DNA from: CALBPI01 sp039033695
Lineage (GTDB): Bacteria > Pseudomonadota > Gammaproteobacteria > Steroidobacterales > Woeseiaceae
Reading direction: 5' to 3'
Assembly (NCBI GenBank): GCA_039033695.1
Contig: JBCCCC010000007.1
Coordinates: forward strand, 1 to 49,346
DNA: 49,346 bases
A program made the position numbers and the translations under genes. Shown here piece by piece: positions 1 through 7,889 of this stretch. How positions within the stretch are numbered: position 1 is the first letter of the stretch; every line of letters starts with the position of its first letter. The notes beneath the pieces are model-generated. The model was not told the DNA's origin. It did not search any database and saw only the letters and a program-made list of their open reading frames with translations.

Positions 1-1280
1 GGGCCCCACGACTTGGCTCTGGCATCGATTTCTATGCCATGCGTGTCGCCCTCAGCCTGCCAGCGGTAGTCTACCTGCTCGAACAGGCCAAGCCCGTAAA
101 TCCGCGCCAGATCCGCGCGCAGCGATGCTGTCGACAACGGCTGCCCAGGCGCGGTTGCCATGCGCGTTTCAATCACACGAGGTGATATGTCGGCGCTCGT
201 CACGACCCTTACGAAATCCGGCGTGCGGTTAGCCTGTTCACGCTGCAGCCGATTGGCGACAAATGCGGCGTATTGCTCGTCACTAACGGCATGCACGGCG
301 AGCTCGTCACGCTGCGCCGCCGCGCTGAGATAGCCGATTTGAATGGCGTCCAGCGCCTTCAGGAAATCCGTTGAGCCGAGCAGATCGAGATCGGGCTGCA
401 CGAGCACATCCTGATCCCGCAACAGCGCTCGCTGCACGCGATTCTCGCGCTCAATCAGAATGGTCAACATCTGGTTAGAGACCGCCACAGCCGAGTTGAT
501 TTGCTCAGCAGGCAACAGCGGGAAGCCTACATCCACAGCGATAATCACGTCGACGCCAAGGTCGTGGGCGATCGCCACTGGCAAGTTCATGGCGATGCCG
601 CCATCCACCAGCGTCCGACCGTCGACCACCGCAGGTGCGAATACACCCGGCGCCGACATGCTGGCGCGCATGGCCAGTGCGAGATCGCCCTTCTGTAGTA
701 CTACTGTGTCGCCGGTAACAATGTCTGCGGCAACGGCGCGGAACGGCGTCGGCAGATCGTCAAATTGATTGATATGCGCGACTTGCAACGAGAACTCGCG
801 TAAATACAACGCAAGCTTCTGCGCTTGGATAATGCCTTTGGGGAGTCGCACCCGGCCATCGCGTACGCCAAGCTCAAAGTCGATCAGGAAATCGTCGTCG
901 TCTCGTTTACGCCGGTAAGTCAGGTCTTTGCGTGGCGGGTCATCGTCAAACGCATCCAGCCAGTCTATGTCGCGAATGACCTGCTCAAGTTGATCGGCGT
1001 TCAGGCCGCTGGCATGCAAACCGCCAACGACTGCGCCCATGCTGGTGCCGATCACGACATCCACCGGTACGCGCAACTCCTCGAGCATGCGAATCACGCC
1101 GACGTGGGCAGCGCCGCGCGCGCCACCACCTGACAAGACCAGCGCAATCCGCGGTCGCTCCTCAATGGTGGTGGCTGTGGCACCGGCCTGTTGCTGCGCC
1201 TGCGCGAACGCGCTACCACCAAACCCCAGCGCGGCAATGGCGAGACCTGCAAGCATGACAACGGCGCAGTTATTGCTCAT
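1..1280 (-). CDS. Patatin-like phospholipase (RssA/surface-antigen type), 3' part outside window
   Basis: I translated this from the reverse strand; the frame is open to the window edge, so the C-terminus is missing. The N-terminus is a signal peptide ending SAFA before QAQQQ. The patatin lipase domain follows, with the glycine-rich oxyanion motif GGGARGAAHVG, the nucleophile motif GTSMG and the catalytic aspartate in VDGGIAMNLP. After about residue 300 the protein continues into a region typical of patatins carrying POTRA/outer-membrane antigen domains (SADISPRVIETRMATAPG). Such proteins are predicted secreted or outer-membrane acyl hydrolases. Start ATG 1280 (MSNN) is chosen; an in-frame ATG at 1289 is possible, and a TATAAT overlaps it. 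Divergent from icd. Sure of family, not of substrate. Confidence 0.9.
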   Translation of the reverse strand, partial: MSNNCAVVMLAGLAIAALGFGGSAFAQAQQQAGATATTIEERPRIALVLSGGGARGAAHVGVIRMLEELRVPVDVVIGTSMGAVVGGLHASGLNADQLEQVIRDIDWLDAFDDDPPRKDLTYRRKRDDDDFLIDFELGVRDGRVRLPKGIIQAQKLALYLREFSLQVAHINQFDDLPTPFRAVAADIVTGDTVVLQKGDLALAMRASMSAPGVFAPAVVDGRTLVDGGIAMNLPVAIAHDLGVDVIIAVDVGFPLLPAEQINSAVAVSNQMLTILIERENRVQRALLRDQDVLVQPDLDLLGSTDFLKALDAIQIGYLSAAAQRDELAVHAVSDEQYAAFVANRLQREQANRTPDFVRVVTSADISPRVIETRMATAPGQPLSTASLRADLARIYGLGLFEQVDYRWQAEGDTHGIEIDARAKSWG

Positions 1281-1338
1281 CAGCGCCATTATACGGTGGC
1301 TAGCGCGCTGCGGATCAAGGATAATGACGAACATCGCG

Positions 1339-1354
1339 GATAGCGTTCGCTATC
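1339..1354. promoter_or_regulatory. Palindrome upstream of icd (possible operator)
   Basis: The perfect inverted repeat GATAGCG-TT-CGCTATC sits between the divergent patatin and icd genes, 22 bp before the icd ATG. It could be an operator for either gene or the stem of a short leader hairpin. No regulator can be assigned. Confidence 0.4.
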
Positions 1355-1376
1355 GAACAACTAGTTGGAGCAAGAC

Positions 1377-2675
1377 ATGTCAGAACCCACTATCACAGCG
1401 CCAGCCAATGGTGAAAAGATCACCATCAGCAATGGCAAGCTTCAGGTCCCGGACCACCCTATCGTTCCGTTCATTGAAGGTGATGGCACCGGCCCTGATA
1501 TCTGGCGCGCCACCGTACGAGTCCTCGATGCCGCAGTTGAGAAAAGCTATGGCGGCAAGCGCAAGATCGAGTGGGTTGAGATTTTTGCGGGACAAAAAGC
1601 GAATGACAACTACAACACCTGGTTGCCCGACTCCTCCGTGCAGGCATGCCGCGACTATCTCGTCTCAATCAAAGGGCCGCTGACAACACCCATCGGTGGC
1701 GGTATCCGGTCTTTGAACGTAGCACTGCGACAAATGCTCGACCTGTATGTGTGCTTGCGTCCAGTGCGCTGGTTCAATGGCGTGCCGTCGCCCGTACGCC
1801 AGCCTGGCGACGTCGATATGGTCATTTTCCGCGAGAATACAGAAGACATTTATGCTGGCATCGAGTTTGAGCAGGGCAGCGACGCGAACGCACGATTTCT
1901 TGAGTTATTCAAAGAACACTTTCCGAGCGAATTTGGCAAGATCCGTTTCCCGGACACTAGCGGCATTGGCTTGAAGCCGATCTCGCAACAGGGTACCGAA
2001 CGACTGGTCCGCGCCACCATCGAATATGCCATCGCCAACAAGCGCAAGAGCGTGACGTTCGTGCACAAGGGCAACATCATGAAATTCACCGAGGGTGCAT
2101 TTCGCAACTGGGGATATGAGCTGGCCGAGCGCGACTATGCCGACCAAACCTACACCTGGGACCAATACGACCGGACCAAGGCCGAGCATGGCACCGACGC
2201 TGCCAATAAGGAACAGGACCAGGCAATTGCTGACGGCAAAATCATCGTCAAGGACGCCATCGCCGACATTACGCTGCAGCAGGTACTGACGCGTCCGAAA
2301 GAGTTCGATGTATTGGCAACCATGAACCTCAATGGCGATTACCTCAGTGATGCACTTGCCGCACAGGTCGGTGGCATTGGTATCGCGCCGGGCGGCAATA
2401 TCAACTACGACACCGGTCATGCCGTGTTCGAAGCGACGCATGGCACTGCACCAAAATACGCCAACCTGGATAAGGTGAATCCTGGCTCGCTGATCCTTTC
2501 GGGCGAGATGATGCTGCGTTACCTCGGCTGGACGGAGGCCGCCGATGCAATCATCAATGCCATGGATGCAACTATCGCACAAAAGACGGTCACCTATGAT
2601 TTCGCGCGCCTGATGGACGGCGCCAATGAGGTCAAGTGCAGCGAGTTTGCGAACGCCATGATCGACAATATGTAG
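1377..2675 (+). CDS. icd: NADP-dependent isocitrate dehydrogenase
   Basis: Oxidatively decarboxylates isocitrate to 2-oxoglutarate in the TCA cycle; cytoplasmic homodimer. The 432-residue protein matches the length and layout of the proteobacterial enzyme. The active-site stretch GGGIRSLNVALRQ carries the serine equivalent to E. coli Ser113, the residue phosphorylated by AceK, and is followed by LDLYVCLRPVRWF. The later motifs FRENTEDIYAGIE and ATHGTAPKYA are also present. The ATG at 1377 is chosen because GGAG lies 6 bases upstream; a TTG at 1365 would extend it by four residues. aceK follows after 39 bp on the same strand, so the enzyme and its modifying kinase/phosphatase are probably co-transcribed. 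Confidence 0.97.
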   Translation: MSEPTITAPANGEKITISNGKLQVPDHPIVPFIEGDGTGPDIWRATVRVLDAAVEKSYGGKRKIEWVEIFAGQKANDNYNTWLPDSSVQACRDYLVSIKGPLTTPIGGGIRSLNVALRQMLDLYVCLRPVRWFNGVPSPVRQPGDVDMVIFRENTEDIYAGIEFEQGSDANARFLELFKEHFPSEFGKIRFPDTSGIGLKPISQQGTERLVRATIEYAIANKRKSVTFVHKGNIMKFTEGAFRNWGYELAERDYADQTYTWDQYDRTKAEHGTDAANKEQDQAIADGKIIVKDAIADITLQQVLTRPKEFDVLATMNLNGDYLSDALAAQVGGIGIAPGGNINYDTGHAVFEATHGTAPKYANLDKVNPGSLILSGEMMLRYLGWTEAADAIINAMDATIAQKTVTYDFARLMDGANEVKCSEFANAMIDNM

Positions 2676-2714
2676 GCCAATGCGTATCGCATTCGCCAGT
2701 CAGGACGCCGCCAG

Positions 2715-4469
2715 GTGACCAAGGTATCCAAAGCCTTGGTCACCGAGGCGTCGCATACGCTGCGAGACGCGTTCATTGACTACAATATGCGTTTCGGCCA
2801 GATCACGCGTCGCGCCAAGAAACGGTTTGAGCAGCGCAACTGGACCGACAGCCGCGCCGATGCGGTCGAGCGTATCGACTTGTACGAGCGCTCGGTCAAT
2901 GCGGCTGTCACTGAGATCAAAGAGCTCACCAGTAACTGCGACGATCAGAAGACGCTATGGCATGAGATCCGCGAGAAGTACAGCCGACATATTCAGGCAT
3001 ACCCGGACACCGAATTCTTCAAGACATTCTTTAACTCGGTCACTCGACGGATTTTCTCAACAGTCGGCGTCGATGCAGAGGTTGAGTTTGTCGCGACAGA
3101 CGTCAAACCGACAGAGTACGCGCGCAGCCAAATCGAGCGACATGTCTATCGCAATCGCGGCTCGCTGCGCCACCTTTTCGACGAGGCGCTTGGCGAGTAC
3201 TCGTTCTCTGTACCTTGGCGCGATATCGAACGCACGATTGATTACATTACGGCGGAGATAGAGGCCTACACGGCAAGTCTTGGCACTCGTGCCAGCGTCA
3301 TCCAGGTTGAGATGATGCAGACCGTCTTTTATCGTTCAACGCGTGCATACCTTGTTGGGCGTCTCGAAGGCAACGATTGGGTGTCGCCGCTGGTTATTGC
3401 GCTCAAAAACACCGACGAAGGCATTGCAGCCGATGCGGTGATTCTGTCAGAGAACGATGTCAGCATGCTGTTCGGCTTTACGCGCAGCTATTTCCACGCC
3501 GATGTCACGCGCGTAAGCGCCGCCGTTGCCTTCTTGCGATCCCTATTGCCTGCCAAGCCGATCGCCGAAATCTATACAGTGCTCGGACGCGCCAAGCAGG
3601 GCAAGACCGAACGCTACCGAACCTTCGTCTCGCACCTGCAGCAATCCGACGATCAGTTCGTGTTCGCACGCGGCGACAAAGGCATGGTGATGGAAGTATT
3701 CACGCTGCCTTCATTCCCTGTGGTATTCAAACTCATTAGAGATCGGTTCGCCTACCCCAAGGATATCGCACGCCAGGATGTGCTCGATAAGTATCGATTG
3801 GTGTTCAATCATGATCGCGCAGGGCGACTGGTCGACGCTCAGGAGTTTCGCAGTCTCGAATTCGACAAGCATCGATTCGACGACGAGCTTCTTGCAGCAC
3901 TGCTCGACGGCTGCGCGCAGACTTGCTCTGTTGAAGGTGACAAGTTAATCGTCTCGCACTGTTATATCGAGCGACGATTGTCGCCACTCAACCTATACCT
4001 GCAGGAAGCCGACGAAGACAAAGTAAGACTGGCGGCAATCGACTATGGGCAAGCCATTCGCGATCTCGCGATGAGTAACATCTTTGCTGGCGACCTGTTG
4101 CTCAAGAATTTCGGCGTAACCCGCCATGGTCGCGTCATCTTCTATGACTATGATGAGCTTTGCCTAGTGACCGAATGTAATTTCCGCCGTTTGCCCGAGG
4201 CGCGCGACGACGTTGACGAGATGCGCTCCGGCGCCTGGTTCTATGTTGGTCCGAATGACATCTTTCCGGAACAATTCGTGCGCTTCTTAGGCTTCCGCGA
4301 GGACGCCAAACAGGCTTTCCTCAAACATCATGGCGATCTTCTGGATCCTGACTACTGGATACGGCTCAAACGCCGGCTTGAGTCAGACAAAATGCCCGAA
4401 GTGGTCCCCTACTCGCCTAAACAATGGAGCGAGCTGGCGGGCCTCAGTCATTACGTTACCCCCGCATGA
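2715..4469 (+). CDS. aceK: Isocitrate dehydrogenase kinase/phosphatase
   Basis: Bifunctional cytoplasmic enzyme that phosphorylates Icd to inactivate it and also removes the phosphate, setting flux between the TCA cycle and the glyoxylate shunt. The 584 residues fit the AceK family (about 570-600). The N-terminal regulatory half begins with the family-typical FIDYNMRFGQITRRAKKRFE. The C-terminal kinase fold shows the lysine-containing strand VVFKLIRDRFAYPK, the catalytic-loop region LLLKNFGVTRHGRVIFYDYD and downstream LCLVTECNFRRLPE. The start is GTG 2715 (VTKVSK). In enterobacteria aceK is usually next to aceBA; here it follows icd, while aceA is about 39 kb away. It converges on the minus-strand orf99 with a 21-bp gap and no obvious terminator hairpin. 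Confidence 0.97.
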   Translation: MTKVSKALVTEASHTLRDAFIDYNMRFGQITRRAKKRFEQRNWTDSRADAVERIDLYERSVNAAVTEIKELTSNCDDQKTLWHEIREKYSRHIQAYPDTEFFKTFFNSVTRRIFSTVGVDAEVEFVATDVKPTEYARSQIERHVYRNRGSLRHLFDEALGEYSFSVPWRDIERTIDYITAEIEAYTASLGTRASVIQVEMMQTVFYRSTRAYLVGRLEGNDWVSPLVIALKNTDEGIAADAVILSENDVSMLFGFTRSYFHADVTRVSAAVAFLRSLLPAKPIAEIYTVLGRAKQGKTERYRTFVSHLQQSDDQFVFARGDKGMVMEVFTLPSFPVVFKLIRDRFAYPKDIARQDVLDKYRLVFNHDRAGRLVDAQEFRSLEFDKHRFDDELLAALLDGCAQTCSVEGDKLIVSHCYIERRLSPLNLYLQEADEDKVRLAAIDYGQAIRDLAMSNIFAGDLLLKNFGVTRHGRVIFYDYDELCLVTECNFRRLPEARDDVDEMRSGAWFYVGPNDIFPEQFVRFLGFREDAKQAFLKHHGDLLDPDYWIRLKRRLESDKMPEVVPYSPKQWSELAGLSHYVTPA

Positions 4470-4490
4470 CGTCGAAACCGCACTCGACAG

Positions 4491-4790
4491 CTACGGCAAC
4501 ATCGATAAGACGACTCGCCGCCGGAACGGTGGCAACAGCAAGAACGCCTCTTCGGGCGTATCGCCACGCGGTGCTTCATCGCCGACTCGCACCACGGTCG
4601 GGTTTTGCTCTGATGGCCATTCAGCCGACAGCTGCTCGTGGCTGAATACTGCAGCGAATACCTCATCGCGCATTCTGTCGTGAAGCGCCTGCACATCTGA
4701 GACGACACGGGCAATGTGTCCTTCGTCGGCCAGCCATGCAGCCAGCTGCCGGGCTGTCGCTGGCTCCAAACCCAGTAATGCAACACGCAT
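4491..4790 (-). CDS. Small protein resembling a truncated receiver domain
   Basis: 99-residue last gene of the ilvH-proB-proA operon, starting 3 bp after proA stops. The N-terminal half reads like the first strands and helices of a response-regulator receiver (RVALLGLEPATARQLAAWLA, then EGHIARVVSD). Where a receiver would have its phospho-acceptor aspartate (DLVLLD), this protein has AAVFSHEQL, so phosphorylation looks impossible. The C-terminal part (EEAFLLLPPFRRRVVLSMLP) is unrecognised and too short to be a full receiver or DNA-binding domain. Function unknown. The tight spacing to proA supports real translation. The receiver resemblance is by eye only. Confidence 0.65.
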   Translation of the reverse strand: MRVALLGLEPATARQLAAWLADEGHIARVVSDVQALHDRMRDEVFAAVFSHEQLSAEWPSEQNPTVVRVGDEAPRGDTPEEAFLLLPPFRRRVVLSMLP

Positions 4791-4793
4791 GGA

Positions 4794-6068
4794 TCAGTCT
4801 CTGACCTGGCCGTCGCCGCGAACCACGTACTTATAGCTGGTCAACTGGGCGGCGCCCACGGGGCCTCTTGCATGGATTCGACTGGTCGAGATGCCGATCT
4901 CGGCGCCCATGCCGAATTCGCCGCCGTCCGCGAATTGCGTCGACGTGTTATGCATCACAATCGCGCTATCGAGACGCGTCAGAAACTGGTTTGCCGCGGC
5001 CGTATCATTCGCGATGATTGATTCCGTATGGCCAGAACCATAGTGACGAATATGCGATATCGCTGCCGAAAGATCATCAACCATCTTGACGGCAATGATG
5101 CTGTCCAAATATTCGGTTGACCAATCCGACTCGGTGGCGGCAACGACGCGACTACTGACCGCTTGAATTTGCTCGCAGCCACGAACTTCGCAACCCGCAT
5201 CAAGCAGCGCATTGATGACGCGATGGGTAGTTTTTTCAGGCAACGCCGAGTCGACCAGGAGTGTTTCGGCGGCGCCGCAGATACCTGTGCGACGTAGTTT
5301 CGCATTTAAGACAACATCTTTAGCCATGTCGGCTTGTGCTGATGCATGCAGGTAAACGTGACACAGGCCCTCAAGATGACCAATAACCGGCACACGCGCA
5401 TCTTGCTGAACCCGCTCGATCAGCGCACGGCCACCGCGCGGCACGACGACGTCAATCTGACCACCCAGGCCGCTTAGAAGTTCGCCAACCAAGGCGCGGT
5501 CCTGGCTAGGCAACATTTGCACGAGATCTGCCGGCAGCCCGGACGTGCGCAATGCGCTGCGGATACACGCGACAATTAATCGCGACGAATGCGTGCTTTC
5601 CGTGCCGCCACGCAAGACAACCGCGTTACCAGCCTTGAGACAAATGGCGGCTGCATCGGCCGTCACATTCGGCCGGCTCTCATAAATGATACCAATCACG
5701 CCCAGCGGCACAGAGACCCTGGAGATATGCAGGCCATTCGGACGCGTGCGTTGCTCCTGAACAACGCCAAGCGGATCCGGCAAATCGGCAATGGTTTCCA
5801 GTGCCGCGGCGATTGCCTCGATACGGCCGGGATCGAGCATAAGGCGATCAATCATCGCCGCCGACAGTTGGCGTTCTCGTGCGGTTTCGAGGTCCTGCTG
5901 ATTCGCCAGCACAATGTCATCGGTCGACTCACGAATAGCGCGTGCCATGCCACGAATGGCGTCCGCGCGGGCGGCCCCGGACGACGAGGCAGTAGCCTGC
6001 GCTGCCGCGCGCGCGCGTGCGCCCATTGCCAACAAATCGTCCGATGCTGTTGTGTTGTCTCTACTCAT
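4794..6068 (-). CDS. proA: Glutamate-5-semialdehyde dehydrogenase (gamma-glutamyl phosphate reductase)
   Basis: Second step of proline synthesis: NADPH-dependent reduction of gamma-glutamyl phosphate to glutamate semialdehyde in the cytoplasm. 424 residues, normal for ProA. Motifs seen are PLGVIGIIYESRPNVT, the nucleotide-binding KAGNAVVLRGG, the catalytic cysteine in RTGICGAAETLLVD and the C-terminal EFGMGAEIGISTSRIHARGP. It starts 6 bp after proB ends, so the two enzymes that channel the labile acyl phosphate are made from one message. Confidence 0.97.
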   Translation of the reverse strand: MSRDNTTASDDLLAMGARARAAAQATASSSGAARADAIRGMARAIRESTDDIVLANQQDLETARERQLSAAMIDRLMLDPGRIEAIAAALETIADLPDPLGVVQEQRTRPNGLHISRVSVPLGVIGIIYESRPNVTADAAAICLKAGNAVVLRGGTESTHSSRLIVACIRSALRTSGLPADLVQMLPSQDRALVGELLSGLGGQIDVVVPRGGRALIERVQQDARVPVIGHLEGLCHVYLHASAQADMAKDVVLNAKLRRTGICGAAETLLVDSALPEKTTHRVINALLDAGCEVRGCEQIQAVSSRVVAATESDWSTEYLDSIIAVKMVDDLSAAISHIRHYGSGHTESIIANDTAAANQFLTRLDSAIVMHNTSTQFADGGEFGMGAEIGISTSRIHARGPVGAAQLTSYKYVVRGDGQVRD

Positions 6069-6074
6069 AGTTAT

Positions 6075-7184
6075 CTAGGCTTCATTCACAACCAAATTAT
6101 CACGATGGACGAGCGCTTCAGTACGCTCACCGGTACGCGCGATCGACATTGCCGCATTCGCATCGTCACTCGATAGCGAGGCAAGGCCAATGGCTATCTC
6201 ACCGTTCGGCCCATGGATACTGATACAGTCGCCACGATCGAAGCTGCCTCGCAGTCTGACAACGCCGACGGGCAGCAGGCTTTTTCCTGTGCTCAGCGCA
6301 TTGCATGCTCCTGCATCAATGTGCACCTCCGCCGATGGCTTGAGACTCGCCATGATCCACTTGCGCCTGGCATTGATCACCGTCGTTCCCGCGTCGAAGC
6401 GTGTGTGCGGCGCACCGTCTCGCAGTGCCTGGATCGGCGCGGCAGGCTTGCCCGAAGCGATCACCACACTGGCACCAGCCAGAGTGGCAATACGCGCGGC
6501 CTTCAACTTGCTCGTCATGCCGCCAGTGCCCTGTTCTGACGCCTTGTCGCCAGCAAGGCCCATAATGTCATCGTTAATCCTGGCCACATGCGATATCCGC
6601 ATGGCACCCGCCACACGCGTCGGGTCGGCATCGTAGAGCCCGTCGACGTCGCTCAGCAACACCAGCACATCGGCACCGATCATTTGCGCCACGCGTGCCG
6701 CGAGCTTGTCATTATCACCGTATCGCAGCTCATCAGTGGCGACCGTGTCGTTCTCATTGATAATCGCAACCAATTGCTGGTCAGCGAGCGTTTTGAGTGT
6801 GGCGCGTGCGTTTAGGTGCCTCCGGCGATGCTCGGTATCTTGCGGCGATAATAATACTTGCGCACAACCCACAGCGACCGAATCAAGCGCATCGCGCCAG
6901 CGCTGCGCCAGCTCAATCTGCCCTATCGCTGCCGCAGCCTGCTTGTGCCGCAACTGCATGGTGGCCCGGGGTATACCCAATGTCGTGGCACCAAGTGCAA
7001 CCGCGCCGGAGGAGACAACCGCTACGCTCTTGCCGGCCGACTGCAGGTCAGCAATGTCACGGGCAAGCGACTCGAGCCAGCTACTGCGCAGTGCGCCATG
7101 CTCGTCGACGAGCAGCGCTGAACCGACCTTTATGACTATCGTGCGCGCTGCCTGCAACAGTGCTGGTGCGCTGTCTTGCTGCAT
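6075..7184 (-). CDS. proB: Glutamate 5-kinase with PUA domain
   Basis: Phosphorylates glutamate to gamma-glutamyl phosphate, the feedback-controlled first step of proline synthesis. The amino-acid-kinase fold begins TIVIKVGSALLVDE, with VVSSGAVALG and later VLVLLSDVDGLYDADP and GTGGMTSKLKAARIA. The C-terminal 100 residues form the PUA domain found in long ProB proteins (KSLLPVGVVRLRGSFDRGD). About 369 residues, the usual long form. The ATG at 7184 shares one base with the ilvH stop (TGATG); an alternative GTG at 7187 would give a 4-base overlap. Either way translation is coupled to ilvH, an unusual partner for proB. Confidence 0.96.
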   Translation of the reverse strand: MQQDSAPALLQAARTIVIKVGSALLVDEHGALRSSWLESLARDIADLQSAGKSVAVVSSGAVALGATTLGIPRATMQLRHKQAAAAIGQIELAQRWRDALDSVAVGCAQVLLSPQDTEHRRRHLNARATLKTLADQQLVAIINENDTVATDELRYGDNDKLAARVAQMIGADVLVLLSDVDGLYDADPTRVAGAMRISHVARINDDIMGLAGDKASEQGTGGMTSKLKAARIATLAGASVVIASGKPAAPIQALRDGAPHTRFDAGTTVINARRKWIMASLKPSAEVHIDAGACNALSTGKSLLPVGVVRLRGSFDRGDCISIHGPNGEIAIGLASLSSDDANAAMSIARTGERTEALVHRDNLVVNEA

Positions 7185-7720
7185 CACATTCCTGCTTCGA
7201 CACGCTGAGCTACCGCTGGTGTTGCCTCACCAACGAGTACGCGCTCACCGCGCGAGATTCCCAGGCTACCACTGCGTACCAACGCTACGATATCGCTGCG
7301 CCGCTCCAAGCCGGCAACGAACTGATCGACATCGGCTGTCGAGCCAGCGTACTCGACCGTAAAGGAACGATCACTATCGTCCAGCACGTTTGCCCCGCAT
7401 TGGGCACAGTACTCGTTGAGTGCATCGCCATCGCCACTGGCCACATGCAATTTAATCAACGCCAGCTCACGCTCGAAGTGATCGCCGAGTGTCATGTCAT
7501 ACATATCGACCACATCGATTAATTTGCCAATCTGCTTTGCGATCTGCTCCAACGCGGCATCCGAGCCAGTGGTTACGAGTGTCAACCGAGAGATAGATGG
7601 GTCTTCGGTAGGTGCGACGTTGAGCGACTCAATATTGTAGCCGCGAGTCGAAAACAGGCACGTGAGTCGCGTCAAAGCACCCACTTCATTTTGTATCAAG
7701 ACAGAGATTACGTGTCGCAT
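7184..7720 (-). CDS. ilvH: Acetolactate synthase small (regulatory) subunit
   Basis: ACT-domain regulatory subunit that activates acetolactate synthase and gives it valine sensitivity (branched-chain amino acid synthesis). 178 residues with the standard family start MRHVISVLIQNEVGALTRL and the hallmark RGYNIESLNVAPTEDPSISR. The C-terminal domain ends LVRSGSLGISRGER. The frame stays open 66 codons upstream of the chosen ATG 7720 and contains a Leu-rich stretch with other in-frame ATGs (7765, 7834, 7891), but family alignment favours 7720. It is divergent from the catalytic ilvB gene and heads the operon with proBA. Usually ilvH/ilvN lies just downstream of ilvI/ilvB. Confidence 0.95.
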   Translation of the reverse strand: MRHVISVLIQNEVGALTRLTCLFSTRGYNIESLNVAPTEDPSISRLTLVTTGSDAALEQIAKQIGKLIDVVDMYDMTLGDHFERELALIKLHVASGDGDALNEYCAQCGANVLDDSDRSFTVEYAGSTADVDQFVAGLERRSDIVALVRSGSLGISRGERVLVGEATPAVAQRVEAGM

Positions 7721-7889
7721 GATCTGGTCCGGCAGCAGCAGCAAGAAAAGCGCATGACGGTGCATGCGCCAAGGGGCAGATACTCGCCTATGCGACTCGC
7801 TATTGCAATGCACAATACGATGCAACACACTCATCCCGAATACCGAAAATAGGCGGGCGAAAACCTGCCGCCGATGACAGGCATCGAAC
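7721..7889. promoter_or_regulatory. Divergent ilvH/ilvB intergenic control region
   Basis: This 169-bp region must carry promoters for both genes. It holds a short potential hairpin (GGCGGG-CGAAAA-CCTGCC, about 7852-7869, one G-U pair) just before ilvB, without a following T-tract. No convincing sigma-70 hexamers or attenuator were recognised. Confidence 0.4.

Noticed and set aside
1905..2582. Long antisense frame (225 codons) within icd
   Set aside because: Fully overlaps icd, has no protein family resemblance and reflects codon bias of the real gene.
7852..7869. Transcription attenuator before ilvB
   Set aside because: Only a six-pair hairpin without T-run and no branched-chain-rich leader peptide on the ilvB strand.
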